A DNA stretch of 64,000 nucleotides from Kluyveromyces lactis (Eukaryota > Ascomycota > Saccharomycetes > Saccharomycetales > Saccharomycetaceae). The position numbers and the translations under genes are program-made. How positions within the stretch are numbered: position 1 is the first letter of the stretch; every line of letters begins with the position of its first letter. The notes under the pieces were generated by a model. That model saw nothing but the letters and a program-made list of their open reading frames with translations, was not told where the DNA came from and ran no database searches. Location of the stretch: the NCBI RefSeq assembly GCF_000002515.2, contig NC_006041.1, positions 1,240,001 through 1,304,000 on the forward strand, written 5' to 3'. This document shows positions 41,791-53,900 of this stretch, in pieces.

Positions 41791-43941
41791 TCACCATACT
41801 TGAGCCTCTTCGAAATAGTCAACTCTGTATTTGGAAACATCTAAGTTGTTTGCCACTGTATCTCTGATTTGATCGTTCATTGGTCCTGGACCGCAACTCA
41901 AAATTGCTGTAGAACCAATAGCGTTGTGAAGATCTTCCACAATTAAGGATTGTAAGTCTGGTCTACCGAATAAGAAGTTTATTCTGGAAAATTGCTTGAA
42001 AAAATTGATTTCGCAATCTTGAGTTGATTCTTTGACGTCGAGTTTCTTTTCAGAGTCTGTTTCGCCAGCAGATGACGCAGAAGAATCTACGATTTGCTGT
42101 GTCGGCTGGGTAATATAGATGTTGATCTCACCTAGCCGGTCTTGGAGTCTCAATAGCTCTTCTCTAAACCATTCCAGTGGCGAAGTGTCTCTAATGATCC
42201 AGATCCATTTAACAGTATCGGTGGAACTTTCAGAAAGTGGTTTCGTTAAGGCATCGTAATTGGAGTATCCAGTTGGTACACCATTTCCACCAGTGATGAT
42301 GATAGAATTGGAATAGTTCTTCAATGGGGCTTCTAGTCCGTAAGGGCCTTCAACTAAAACGTTGATCGATTGGCTTTTATTAGATGTGTTGGCTAGACTC
42401 TTAGCTAAGGATTTGGTGAGACCTTCCTTTACCTTGGCGTATATGTAAATGTGTTTCCCGTCACTGTCGTCGTCATGAGCTAAGATGGTGAATGGATGCG
42501 ATTGCCAAAATCCGTATGGTCTCATGAAGTAAATGTAGACAAAAGCACCTGGGAACGGTTTCCAAGTCTTTGGTCTCGGAACTTTGATTTTGATTGTGTT
42601 ATCTTCCTCGAACAATTCGCAATCTGCTTTGCTGAATACTCCAAACCATAGTAAACGGCAGACTCTGAAAAAATGGTCTGCACACCAAACAGCAATGGAA
42701 GCATACACGTATTCCATCCATTGGCCGCTAAAGATTCTTAAGTGATACCATAACCCGGAGATGTACAAAGCAGAAAATAAAAAGTGAATAGTCTTGAAGG
42801 TTTCATACCATCTGATACGGAAATATGCAGACGCTAAGAATAACATTAAGCCACCAGTGATTGTTGCAATTGCACCCCAATACCAATACTGCTCTTCCCA
42901 GCTCATAGCAAGATAGTCCATTTCAAGGTATGTCCAACAAGCAGAATGGATTAATGCATGAACCCACATCCCTCTTGCAATCCATTTATGATACACCAAG
43001 AAAGTTTCGTATGGCCACCCAGTTAAATACAACAATAGGTTATTTCTACCAGATAGTAGGAACACAGCAGGTGTATGGATTGTTGACATCACCCCTGTTC
43101 TATACTGAACCAAGCTAGATGTTTGCATGGCTACCTGATGTTTACTAGTGGTGTAGAAGTTGTCAGAAAAGATATCGTAATTGATACAACTTAGAATCAC
43201 GTTCAAAGCAAAATAACCGAACAAAATGTACGTCTCTGCCCTTGTAGGAATAATACCTAAGATCAACTTTTTCCATCTAAGGATTTGCGTATGTTTGGTA
43301 TTTGCCGGTGGGATGGTGAACAACCTTCTGAACATGTTTATCTTGGGTCCAACGATTTTTTCAACAAGTTTTGGACACAATATTCTAGACCAAGTAACCA
43401 ATCCTCCAATAAACATACATCCAGCAAAATAAATGAATATGGCACCACCATAAAGCCTGGTATGCTTTTGCGATTGTGCTCTGGTCACGTAGGCTCTAGT
43501 GTAACGCTTCACTTTCCTTCTTGGCGCAATGATGGGAGAAGTCAGATTTGTGGATGCATTGAATCCTGGCGTATTATCGACGTCAATAGCTTCTGATTTA
43601 ACTTTTGCATACAGTTCATGCAAGCTCTCGACGGTATGGTTGTATACAGGCTTACTATACTGACATCTTTTTATCATTTTCTCCAACATACTATCTAAAC
43701 GATCGGGTTTCTGGTTATCAACGTTGCAAATAAGCCAGGACTGGAATCTGTTTCTTGTCGGTTGACAATTTGGTGCGTAAAGGGAACCAAGATCGTTGTT
43801 GAAGGTATATGCCTGCAATGCGTCTAAGCATGCCCAGTACACACTCTCCTCCTTGGATAGGAAAGTGTATTTGGCTGCATGACACCAAGATGATAAAAAT
43901 ATGAAGAACACAACCAGGGAATTTCGGCAGCGAACTTGCAT
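41791..43941 (-). CDS. Ferric/cupric reductase (FRE family), plasma membrane
   Basis: A 716-residue flavocytochrome b of the FRE family that reduces extracellular ferric iron and siderophore-bound iron. Signal peptide is at 1-23 (cleavage after WCHAA). A Cys-containing extracellular N-terminal region extends to about 165, followed by the membrane core. Haem-ligand histidines are seen in VYHKWIARGMWVHALIHSACW and TFKTIHFLFSALYISGLWYHL. The FAD motif HPFTIL, the NADPH motif GGNGVPTGYS and the C-terminal CGPGPMNDQIRDTV...FEEAQVW complete the reductase. Length and layout fit S. cerevisiae FRE2/FRE3-type proteins. The particular orthologue cannot be fixed. It is transcribed away from FET4, with a 3-kb shared upstream region containing CACCC motifs. 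Confidence 0.93.
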   Translation of the reverse strand: MQVRCRNSLVVFFIFLSSWCHAAKYTFLSKEESVYWACLDALQAYTFNNDLGSLYAPNCQPTRNRFQSWLICNVDNQKPDRLDSMLEKMIKRCQYSKPVYNHTVESLHELYAKVKSEAIDVDNTPGFNASTNLTSPIIAPRRKVKRYTRAYVTRAQSQKHTRLYGGAIFIYFAGCMFIGGLVTWSRILCPKLVEKIVGPKINMFRRLFTIPPANTKHTQILRWKKLILGIIPTRAETYILFGYFALNVILSCINYDIFSDNFYTTSKHQVAMQTSSLVQYRTGVMSTIHTPAVFLLSGRNNLLLYLTGWPYETFLVYHKWIARGMWVHALIHSACWTYLEMDYLAMSWEEQYWYWGAIATITGGLMLFLASAYFRIRWYETFKTIHFLFSALYISGLWYHLRIFSGQWMEYVYASIAVWCADHFFRVCRLLWFGVFSKADCELFEEDNTIKIKVPRPKTWKPFPGAFVYIYFMRPYGFWQSHPFTILAHDDDSDGKHIYIYAKVKEGLTKSLAKSLANTSNKSQSINVLVEGPYGLEAPLKNYSNSIIITGGNGVPTGYSNYDALTKPLSESSTDTVKWIWIIRDTSPLEWFREELLRLQDRLGEINIYITQPTQQIVDSSASSAGETDSEKKLDVKESTQDCEINFFKQFSRINFLFGRPDLQSLIVEDLHNAIGSTAILSCGPGPMNDQIRDTVANNLDVSKYRVDYFEEAQVW

Positions 43942-44724
43942 TTTGTACTCGACTCGATTTAACTTTCACTGGTTATATATTTCGCCCTCTGAAATGAAAA
44001 GGAACATAACAAAGCTATACATATAGATCAAATCTTGGAATATTGATAACTGGACTGCAACAGTTGAAACAATGATGGAGTATTTATACAATTCTATCCA
44101 TGCAACTGGCAACCGATAAATAGAGCAAAGACCATCGAGCTTCTCGACCTGGGCGGATCGCTCCGTTAAAGGCCAAGATTCACATCATTCGGGGTGTTAT
44201 TCGTCTATCGGTGTTGTCTCGGTTTGATTCTCTCGTAGGCTAAAATCAGTTAGCTGCACTGAAAGGGCTTGACTCTCGCAAGTGTATAACCGCAATTGGC
44301 AATCGAGCATTTAATGATCTTACCACCGATCCAGTGAAATGCGCAAATGTAACAACAGTGCCAAGCGTTACCAACGAAATCATCGACTTAAGCTTTATGA
44401 TTCAACATAATACTACTAAAATCTTCAAATTTTGTGGAAAAATTCCTCCTTCATCCATTGAACCTTGAGGCTCATACATCATGATCTGCATATTGTTTAT
44501 AGCTAGAGCTTGTTTTTAGTAGGAAAAAATGGGATAAGGGTCATAAATGCCAAGAAAAAAAGGGTGCCATTTTACATTAAGTATACCTCGAAAGTATAAA
44601 CAAATCAACAATTTAGACTTTCATCATCTTGAATCAAAGTATCGTATGCGACGTTATTACTCGTAGTTGCCGACGTAGAACGGAAAAAAATCATAGCTTC
44701 ACAAAAAAAAGTGAAACAGAAAAA

Positions 44725-44734
44725 TTGGGTGTCA
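44725..44734 (-). promoter_or_regulatory. CACCC iron-type motif upstream of the ferric reductase
   Basis: TTGGGTGTCA, identical to the element at 40778-40787. It reads TGACACCCAA in the direction of the reductase gene, about 785 bp upstream of its start. Confidence 0.4.
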
Positions 44735-45920
44735 CTAATAACTTACATGAAATTGTCAGGGTATATCAAAATTTCTCCTCTTATGACTTATGGACGCTCA
44801 AAATTTCCACCAATTCTTGTCTTTTTCTGGCTGTCCAGGAGAATCTTATTGCGGTATGCGGTTGTTGATATGATCTTAGTTCGATGTAGGGTTCATAGAA
44901 TATCACCTTGTGGAATCTTCAAAAAGAAAAATTCCAGAGCCCTTAATCGCCAAAAAAGCCAAGCTTAAAAATAATATAGAGTTTACGGTTTTTAAAAAAA
45001 TTTCCACATTGGCGCTAGAAAAACCAAAAGAAGTTCGAACTTTAAAACGGGCGATAGACAGGGGATTCGACAGTTTTGATCTTTTTTTTACCTTAGGTTA
45101 TCAAATAAAATTATTCAATGTACGTTGCAGCCTCACCATCATCGATGCAGCATGTATTGTTTAATGCTTCACCAGCAGGGTCGTAAAAGCTTGCCCGTTC
45201 TCGGAATGGTTTGTAGATAATTTTATGCAGGGCAACAAAAAGAAAAAAAAGATACTTTGGAGAGGACTAAACCAAATCGTTACAATTCCACCTAAAAACT
45301 GACAATGCTCTCCGAGGTAGAAATTACTCAAGTGGTTTCTTTCTTTTTCTTACTTTCCAATTCACTACAGAAGGTAAGAATGTGAATCGTTACAAAAATG
45401 CATATTTTCACTCATAGCTATTCGAAAATATTTGATGGAAGTGCTTCAAACGTAAATTGTGCTGTGTTTTAATGTGCCAAATGATATACACCTTTTTTGT
45501 TAGTTTGTATTTCATCAAGTGAAAAATGCGATTGAAGATTTGTTGGCCGTCTCGCCAGAAAAAAGCATCTTATTTTTTTCCACCATCAAGGGTTCACTCA
45601 ACTGGAAAGATTGTGCTTACCCATCAGAACATTACTTTTAGGTGTTCACATTACCACGAGCCACACAATTGATGAATATCTCAAGGAACTCTTTAATATA
45701 AAACCTCACTCCATTTGATCGGTTGAATTCGTTTCCCATATTGACATGCCGGGCTGTAAAGCCAAGAAAAAAAAAACGGGTCTGGAATTTTAGACCCTTT
45801 TTTGACTAGCAAAGCCCGAAGAAAATACAAATTAGAAAAAAAGCTTCAAACGGTTAAGTATACCAATATATCTGAGATAATATGCTGAGATTTCTTTAGA
45901 AATTTACGTTGATTCATGGC

Positions 45921-45928
45921 TGGGTGTA
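45921..45928 (-). promoter_or_regulatory. Aft1-consensus site (TACACCCA on minus strand)
   Basis: An exact match to the S. cerevisiae Aft1 consensus YRCACCCR, in the FRE-FET4 intergenic region about 1 kb from FET4. Binding is inferred. Confidence 0.4.
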
Positions 45929-46248
45929 TTTTTCAAACAGAACGGGAAAGGGATTAAACAGGTCACGTGGACACTAGGACATCATGCAAGACATTTCTAT
46001 ATTGAGTACTCTCTTAAATTTTTCAACACCTCGACAGTTAAAATGCAGGAGCAGAATGTGCATTATATTCGCCTACGAGAAAACTACATAGCTCCAGGCA
46101 AAGAAAAAAAGAGTGCGAAAACCGTTAACCATGTCCTGGACACTAATAAAAACCGTAGTATATGAAAACATCACCTGATAATGCGGTTCAACAAGGAATG
46201 GTGAAACCTCGCATTACCTGGGTAACTCAAATGACCGCAGTTCCCGTC

Positions 46249-46284
46249 AGAAAGAACTTCAGAAAGAACTTCAGAAAGAACTTC
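46249..46284. repeat. Three perfect 12-bp tandem repeats (AGAAAGAACTTC)
   Basis: Three direct copies in the FET4 upstream region. They contain GAACTTC palindromes that resemble, but do not meet, heat-shock-element spacing. Confidence 0.7.
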
Positions 46285-46922
46285 AGACAATGCAGCTTAT
46301 TTTCGTTGCCATGCCTACAGGAATATAAGGTATAGTGGAAGCAAATACTGAACACTTGAGCACTTTTCCGACCGAAAAGGGTCCATTTTTTCGTTTATAG
46401 AACTGCGCTTTAGGGAAAAAGCAATGCACTGCGCTAACTCTTCACTTACAGTATTTTCGGTGTTCATGATGCCACTTTCTAAGATAGCGTCTGTTGGTGT
46501 TCTTCGTTTAACGCATTGAAAAATCTTTCCATAGCGATTTTCGTTACCTTCATTGCAAGAATAATTACAGCATGGCGAGCGTTACTTGGGTGGCCATTTA
46601 TTCTTTGCAGAAATTTAGTGAGTTGAATTTAAGATGCACCGGAGTTATTTGCTCTGTTCAGGCAACTAATGACCATTAGTGCAGTGAAGGGTCAATCACT
46701 TGTTTTTGGTCGTGTATTTAAGGGTAAAACCTTTTGGCATTTGTCATTGTCTGTCTTAAGAGAATCTAGTATTCACATGTACTCTTATCCTCTAATATTG
46801 GACTAATGATTTTTTGTTTCGACTGGTTGACTTTATCATTTGGTTGGCCGTGTGCTCACAGGTTGAAAGATTGGGAGATACACAGAGAACATATTCCCAT
46901 TAAGCCGTAATTGAGAGAAAGA

Positions 46923-48563
46923 ATGGGTAAAATATCTGAATTTTTCGGGAACCCTGGGTATCGCACGGATGTTCATCAAAAAGTGCCAATTTCTTCTACG
47001 CGGACCGTTGACGGCCTCCAGAAGATTTCTGATAATGACCCTGGCCATTTGGTAGAAGTAGAGACTTCTTATTCATCATCATCTGTCGTAGTGGGAGAGC
47101 TTGAAGTTGAAGAAAATGGTGATATTTCCACGTCAATCGGTTTCACTGGTTTGGAAAAAAACAGAACTGATATAATATTGGATTGGTTGGTGGAACTTGC
47201 CGGTTCGCAAATAATGTTTGTTATTATGATGGCCATTCTTGTTGGTTGGATAATTGCCGGTATCATTACGTCTGGTTCCTATGATTGGCAGGTTGTCATG
47301 GATGACGGACAGTCGATCCAAAGTTATGTATGGGACACTTTATTGATGAGACAACAATTAATGTCCGCACATGAGCATATGTGTATTTGTGCTGAGTTAG
47401 GTTCTAGAGTCACCGTGTTCAAAAAATTGCTCACGCGGATCATTGATCAGTCGGAAGAGAAAAACACTAAGGCTGTGGATCACATGCCAGAGATCTATGA
47501 AGTTACCGCGGATTTGGAAGATAGTTCGTGGTACGACAAGTTGGCATCTACTGTCAGTAGAGTTCTTGGTTCGTGGTATTCCATCGTTATATACTGGTGT
47601 GGTATCATTGCTTGGGTCGGCTGCGGTGCTTTGACCATAGACGCTGGAAATACCCCTCCATACACTGGCAGAACTAGCGGCAGTAACCCAGAAATGGCAA
47701 AATTCGGCAACTTGTGGCAAATGTATATCAATACTGCAACAGCGGTTATTTTATATTTGACCACTGTTTTCTTACAGAACATCAGAGCGAGGCATGATAT
47801 TTTCGTTGCGAAATACATTAGGGAGATCTTCGCTATGGATCTTAAAATTGATTCACTCTTGAGAAAACACTCTAATGATTACACTACCGAAGCTGATGTT
47901 GTGACTGTCGAAGCTCAAAAGAGAAGTAGGGGCGAGATTTGGATTGACTGGTACGGTGACATTATCGGTACTGGTGTCGGTGTCCTCATCGGTATTCTTG
48001 TCTTCACTGCATGGATTGTAGTCGGTCATCCGATGGGGTGGAGTGATAATTGGTGGTTAATTATCGGTACATATACAGGTTTGGTTGGATTTTTTGATGG
48101 TTTTGTCATCAGACAAAACTATTTCCGAATCGTGAAGAGTGAAAAGGAAAACTATGAAAATGTGATAGCTGATGATTTCGAATTGTTCTCCATCTTGGGG
48201 ATTCCATGTCCCGAACATCTAGCAGAAGTACCACTTGATGAAAACAGATCAGTCACCTACAGAGTGTCTGTGTACATCAACAGAATTTGTTCGAGCCAAC
48301 TCAGTGTCTTGGCATCTATCATCTTCATTATCGCCCTAATATGTATTGCATCCGCATTAAAATGGAACGAAACGGGCCAATTGCTCGCAAATACACCTAC
48401 CATGATAATCGAGGGCTTCTTCTTGTTGATCTTATTACAAGCGCATAATTGGGCAGATACTACACGAAGGGGCGAGATATCGTTGTTGTACAACAGAAGG
48501 AATTTCTTATTCGCATATTTGCAGAATAGGTTTGGCGAAAAGTCTCAAGAAGTCAAGACATAA
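46923..48563 (+). CDS. FET4: Low-affinity Fe(II)/transition-metal transporter Fet4
   Basis: A 546-residue plasma-membrane protein with about six to eight hydrophobic segments, matching Fet4 in length and layout. Fet4 carries out low-affinity uptake of ferrous iron, copper and zinc. Visible transmembrane stretches include IMFVIMMAILVGWIIAGII, YSIVIYWCGIIAWVGCGAL, GTGVGVLIGILVFTAWIVV and the pair near 455-505. The intervening SYDWQVVMDDGQSIQSYVWDTLLMRQQ and AHEHMCICAELGSR segments are hydrophilic and typical of the low-affinity iron permease family. ATG 46923 is used because the four preceding codons start from TTG. S. cerevisiae FET4 is controlled by Aft1, Zap1 and oxygen. Confidence 0.92.
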   Translation: MGKISEFFGNPGYRTDVHQKVPISSTRTVDGLQKISDNDPGHLVEVETSYSSSSVVVGELEVEENGDISTSIGFTGLEKNRTDIILDWLVELAGSQIMFVIMMAILVGWIIAGIITSGSYDWQVVMDDGQSIQSYVWDTLLMRQQLMSAHEHMCICAELGSRVTVFKKLLTRIIDQSEEKNTKAVDHMPEIYEVTADLEDSSWYDKLASTVSRVLGSWYSIVIYWCGIIAWVGCGALTIDAGNTPPYTGRTSGSNPEMAKFGNLWQMYINTATAVILYLTTVFLQNIRARHDIFVAKYIREIFAMDLKIDSLLRKHSNDYTTEADVVTVEAQKRSRGEIWIDWYGDIIGTGVGVLIGILVFTAWIVVGHPMGWSDNWWLIIGTYTGLVGFFDGFVIRQNYFRIVKSEKENYENVIADDFELFSILGIPCPEHLAEVPLDENRSVTYRVSVYINRICSSQLSVLASIIFIIALICIASALKWNETGQLLANTPTMIIEGFFLLILLQAHNWADTTRRGEISLLYNRRNFLFAYLQNRFGEKSQEVKT

Positions 48564-50916
48564 AGCAATCAGTTCAGTAGCATATGCTCACAAGAGTTAT
48601 ACCTCAACCATATCTTTTATAGTTTTTTCCAAATTAGTTCTGATTTTCTTTGTCCGTTGTAGTTGTAGCCAACGATAATGTACATTCTTTCTTAATGCAA
48701 ACTGGGCATCTTGCGATGAAAAAAGACGTCAGTTTATTTTCATGTGCCAGGATTTCCTCTAAGATAACCGTTCCCTCAACTACATGATTATCCTTTTCCG
48801 AGAAGTTATTTCACAGTTGTATGTTGTACTATTCTTATGTCTACTTATTGCCAGTTAACGATTGAGACGGCTGTTCTCTATTTTGCCATAATGACGCGCA
48901 CCACATCGAAGGAAGTTACTAGTTGTTGGCAGCGATGATCATAATGTTATCAAATTCATCCTCAAACTTGTCAACAGATAGACATCAAAGGTAGTAAACC
49001 ACATCACGCACAGAGAGGAGGGTGATGTCGATTAATCTCATATTCTCAAGGTAGAATTGGGATACAAGAAGGGAGAGTATATGAAAAATCTGGAATGCAG
49101 ACATCACTATAAGGAAAAGCCCTCAATTATGGATGCTCAGGTAGCTATATCTCCCCTGGAATATAAAGATGAATCAAAGCAAAACGTTGGTAGAGAGTCG
49201 CAGTACTAAAAAGTCTATGTTGAACACAAACACAGATTCTGAAATACTGTATCAGGTAAACGTTTTAGTATCATACTAATAAAATTTCAACACCAAAGTA
49301 TCGGAACGGATTGCACAGTTGCGCCAGTATCCATGAGATGCCAGGAATAAAAATTGACATGGAGTTCTTCCAGGCGAAAGCCCAATAAAATCATCTCAAT
49401 CTCAAATACAGTATATAATGGTTGGTTGATGAATTTTTAGTAGTGTCAGATGTTTATAGGAGCCGTTCTAATTTGCAGAATTGCTCAGTACTCTTAGAAA
49501 GACCTGCGAAGTATTTTGAATCACGTGATTATTTCAAAGTAAGAGGAGTAGTAGGAGTTATATCAATAGATGCCATTGCGACTTCGTGTTCAGTGGTGTA
49601 ATGGTCGGATGTTATATTTGATTATTAGGAAATAAAAATTCGATTATTTAAGTATATTATTTACTATGTTTGCCATGGTTTCTTCCGTATGATATAACAA
49701 TATATGTGGCATAATAGAGCAAAATATCAACGATATCAAACGAGCCAATTGGATGAAGATTCTACTTACGTAGATTTTGAACTGGTTCGTCAGTCAGCAG
49801 ACGTATAGTCTTGATCCTAGTTCACTGTCGCTTTCAGCTAAATGTTAAGAAATGATTCAATAAATGGCGCCTTAGAAATGTCACTACAACGACCTGGTGG
49901 TAGTATTCCTGTTGTAAATATTATGCAGTACGTTCAGATGCTAATGATTATGTTAATGCGAGAACCATCTTGACCACTGGATATACAGTGTGGAAAAGTA
50001 CTTATTGCAACCATTTATTCTACTGATTATGATGGCAAAATACCATCAAACCACCAACTATATACCGACAGTGGCAGGGGTAACGGAAGAGAGACTTCTA
50101 CTCCGTCAGATTCACCGAAGGTGTTGTTACAAGACCGCCAGCAACATCTTTTTTCGTTATATTTTCAGTTATTATATTATGTAGTGTCGGTTTTTGAAGG
50201 AGCATCTTCTATTCGATGTTGATTCCGCTTTTTCCCTAATTTTAAAGTGACATTACAAACCGTCTTGTCTATCTCCATTCCCCCCGACTAGCTATTTTCA
50301 TTGCTGTGCTGCTTCCTTTTTTTCATATTTGTGAAGAAAGTCACGATTTGAGATGCAAATATGAAAATGATGCAAGTTAACGGCAGTGCTAAAATGAAAA
50401 CACCAGACTGACAGGTTGGATAAAGATATCGGTGATGTTTTTCATGGCTTAACGCTCATCAAACTTCCCAAACTGTACAGTCTTGAAGTTTCTCCAGCTT
50501 CAACAGCTTCTTTAGATATTAAAATGTTTTCAATAGAAAATATACAAGTTATAGAATAAAAACTGATGAAGCTAATAAAAATGAAAGAACTTAAATGTAA
50601 GGCTCTCTCTCTTGAAAAGCCGATCCACCTTTGATGGCAAGCATTTCAATTGAGAGCAGAAACGGTGAATTTAGGAAATAGTTTGGTTACAATACCAAAT
50701 ATGGTAAGAACAATAAAAGGGGGCACCTTATACTTTTTAAAAGCTTAAGCTATCGAGTTTCGATAAGTAGTGGTGAATAAGAATGAAGACGAACGGAATG
50801 ATAAATAATTCGGTACCCTCTTGAAAAAATAGAGAAGAAAGAAAGCTTTATAATAATGTAAAATAGTAAGAATCTTTCCGTTGAGAAAACTAACGGTTCT
50901 GTCCACTTGAGAAGAA
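48564..50916. other. 2.3-kb spacer between FET4 and the adhesin gene
   Basis: A gene-poor 3'-3' region with ATCACGTGAT around 49520-49529 and a decayed solo LTR (about 49750-50059). No other recognised features. Confidence 0.5.
49750..50059 (-). mobile_element. Degenerate solo LTR (Ty1/copia-like family), left of the adhesin gene
   Basis: On the minus strand it shares CTAAGGCGCC, GAACTAGGATC (52 bp apart, 51 in the copy at 57202) and a TTCATCCA terminus with the other copies. The right end is less clear, near a CCAAC at 50054-50058 where the start would be expected from the length of the best copy. An old solo LTR. No internal region is visible. Confidence 0.6.
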
Positions 50917-53900
50917 TTATAATAATGCTAAAATTGCTGCTATGAAAGGTGTTCCAAGCAGTTTGACAGCATTATCCTCATATAATGACACCACCTCAGA
51001 TATAGATGATGATGATGCTGATGATGATGATGATGATGAAGAAAAATTTACTGTTTGTTTTTCTGTGCTTGAGCCATTTTGTTTATGGGCGGTTCCAGTC
51101 TCATTCGACACATCAGACGTGGTAGTGATATCAACTGAATGACCTGAATTATTATTAGTTGCAGTTGTTGCAGTGGTTGAGTTTGTACTAGAAGCCTCGT
51201 CATTGTTTATCCCTGTATTAGGGAATTTTTCAGTACTAGACATTCCATCCTTTGTTGATTCTATAGGAATGGAGAGGTCTATAGTAGAACTTTCATCTAC
51301 CAACTTTGAGGATTGAGATTCTAGAGATGTTTTCTCAGTAACAGTGGTATCAATAGGACAAGTGGTCCTGTAAACAGTAGTGACGCCATTTCTTGTAGTG
51401 GTGATAATACATAGGGAAGATGTTGGCTCTATTTGAGAAATATCAGACCCATCGGGGCTGGAAACATTGTCAGTACCCGTGGCGGAAGCAGAACCAGATT
51501 CATTACCGGTACCTGTCGCAGAACCTGAACCAGATTCATTACCAGAACCTGTGGTGGTAGCTGAGCCTGAACCAGACCCAGTACCATTGTCAGTACCTGT
51601 TGCAGAACCTGAACCAGATTCATCACCAGAACCTGTGGAGGTAGCTGAGCCTGAACCAGACCCAGTACCAGATTCATTACCGGTACCATTGTCAGTACCC
51701 GTGACCGAAGCAGAACCAGATTCATTACCGGTACCCGTTGCAGAACCTGAACCAGATTCATTACCAGAGCCTGTGGAGGTAGCTGAGCCTGAACCAGACC
51801 CAGTACTAGATTCATTACCAGAACCTGTGGAGGTAGCTGAGCCTGAACCAGACCCAGTACCATTGTCAGTACCCGTGACCGAAGCAGAATTAGATTCATT
51901 ACCGGTACCCGTTGCAGAACCTGAACCAGATTCATTACCAGAACCTGTGGAGGTAACTGAGCCTGAACCAGACCCAGTACCAGATTCATTACCGGTACCA
52001 TTGTCAGTACCCGTTGCAGAACCTGAACCAGATTCATTACCGGTACCCGTTGCAGAACCTGAACCAGATTCATTACCAGAGCCTGTGGTGGTAACTGTGC
52101 CTGAACCAGACCCAGTACCATTGTCAGTACCCGTTGCAGAACCTGAACCAGATTCATTACCAGAACCTGTGGAGGTAGCTGAGCCTGAACCAGACCCAGT
52201 ACCATTGTCAGTACCCGTTGCAGAACCTGAACCAGATTCATTACCAGAGCCTGTGGTGGTAGCTGAGCCTGAACCAGACCCAGTACCAGATTCATTACCA
52301 GAACCTGTGGAGGTAGCTGAGCCTGAACCAGACCCAGTACCATTGTCAGTACCCGTGGCGGAAGCAGAATTAGATTCATTACCGGTACCCGTTGCAGAAC
52401 CTGAACCAGATTCATTACCAGAACCTGTGGAGGTAGCTGAGCCTGAACCAGACCCAGTACCATTGTCAGTACCCGTTGCAGAACCTGAACCAGATTCATT
52501 ACCAGAGCCTGTGGTGGTAGCTGAGCCTGAACCAGACCCAGTACCAGATTCATTACCGGTACCATTGTCAGTACCCGTGACCGAAGCAGAACCAGATTCA
52601 TTACCGGTACCATTGTCAGTACCCGTGACCGAAGCAGAACCAGATTCATTACCGGTACCCGTTGCAGAACCTGAACCAGATTCATTACCAGAACCTGTGG
52701 AGGTAGCTGAGCCTGAACCAGACCCAGTACCAGATTCATTACCGGTACCATTGTCAGTACCCGTGACCGAAGCAGAACCAGATTCATTACCGGTACCATT
52801 GTCAGTACCCGTGACCGAAGCAGAACCAGATTCATTACCGGTACCCGTTGCAGAACCTGAACCAGATTCATTACCAGAACCTGTGGAGGTAGCTGAGCCT
52901 GAACCAGACCCAGTACCAGATTCATTACCGGTACCATTGTCAGTACCCGTGACCGAAGCAGAACCAGATTCATTACCGGTACCATTGTCAGTACCCGTGG
53001 CGGAAGCAGAATTAGATTCATTACCGGTACCCGTTGCAGAACCTGAACCAGATTCATTACCAGAACCTGTGGTGGTAGCTGAGCCTGAACCAGACCCAGT
53101 ACTAGATTCATTACCAGTACCATTGTCAGTACCCGTTGCAGAACCTGAACCAGATTCATTACCAGAGCCTGTGGTGGTAGCTGAGCCTGAACCAGACCCA
53201 GTACCAGATTCATTACCGGTACCATTGTCAGTACCCGTGACCGAAGCAGACCCAGTACCAGATTCATTACCATTGTCAGTTCCTGTTGCGGTAGCTGAGC
53301 CAGATTCACTATCATCGGTAGTTACTGTGACTGATTGGGATTGACTGTCATTGTGAGAAGTACTGACAGTACTTAAAGAATATGTTGGTTCTATTGAAGT
53401 GTTGTCAGAAATGGTTACTTTCGATGTAGTAGAGCTATCGAATCCACTACTGTAGGTCGATTCAGGTTCTGCTGTTGTTTTAACCGAGTAAATGGTTGTT
53501 ATTGTCGGAATACCATCTGAACCAGTGACTGTCGTAAGATCAGTTGCAAAAGTGCTGGTATATTCGCCAGTCCAGCCAGTATATACGGTGGTAGCAGTTT
53601 GAACCTCTGGGGTCTCAACAGTGTAGATTGTCTTCACGGTTGGGATACCATCTGACCCGGTCTCTGTGACAGTTCCAGTACCAATACTGTTGGTAGTAGC
53701 ACCGGTCCATGGGGTGTAGGTGGTTGTGGCAGTTTGGACTACTGGAGTTTTAACAACAACCAATACTTCAGTAGTGCTTGACCCATCAGCAACTTCGCAT
53801 GCCGTTTCTGTCGTGTATGTCGAAGTGAATGTTTGCGTCCATGGCTCGGTAGTGGTAGCGTCAATAATTGGACAACCATTTCCAGATGAGTCGTCCGGAA

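Larger units (their letters stand above)
43942..46922. other. 3-kb divergent upstream region of the FRE gene and FET4
   Basis: No gene is recognised. It contains candidate iron-responsive motifs (GGGTGT at 44192-44197, TTGGGTGTCA at 44725-44734, TGGGTGTA at 45921-45928), TCACGTG at 45963-45969 and a short tandem repeat at 46249-46284. Its length is unusual for this genome. Confidence 0.5.

Noticed and set aside
45006-45020. TTGGCGCTAGAAAAA resembling the LTR anchor TGGCGCCTTAGAAA.
   Set aside because: No second anchor within the expected spacing. Taken as chance.
49587-49612. tRNA-like stretch GTGTAATGGTCGGATG.
   Set aside because: It resembles a D-arm only. There is no T-arm B-box or acceptor pairing nearby.
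51429-53344. Long open frames of over 600 codons overlapping the adhesin stalk in another minus-strand frame and on the plus strand (Pro/Glu/Val-rich).
   Set aside because: They lie inside the tandem repeat, whose units are multiples of three and lack stops in several frames. The products are pure repeat with no domain, while the adhesin frame has signal peptide, PA14, Flo repeats and GPI signal.
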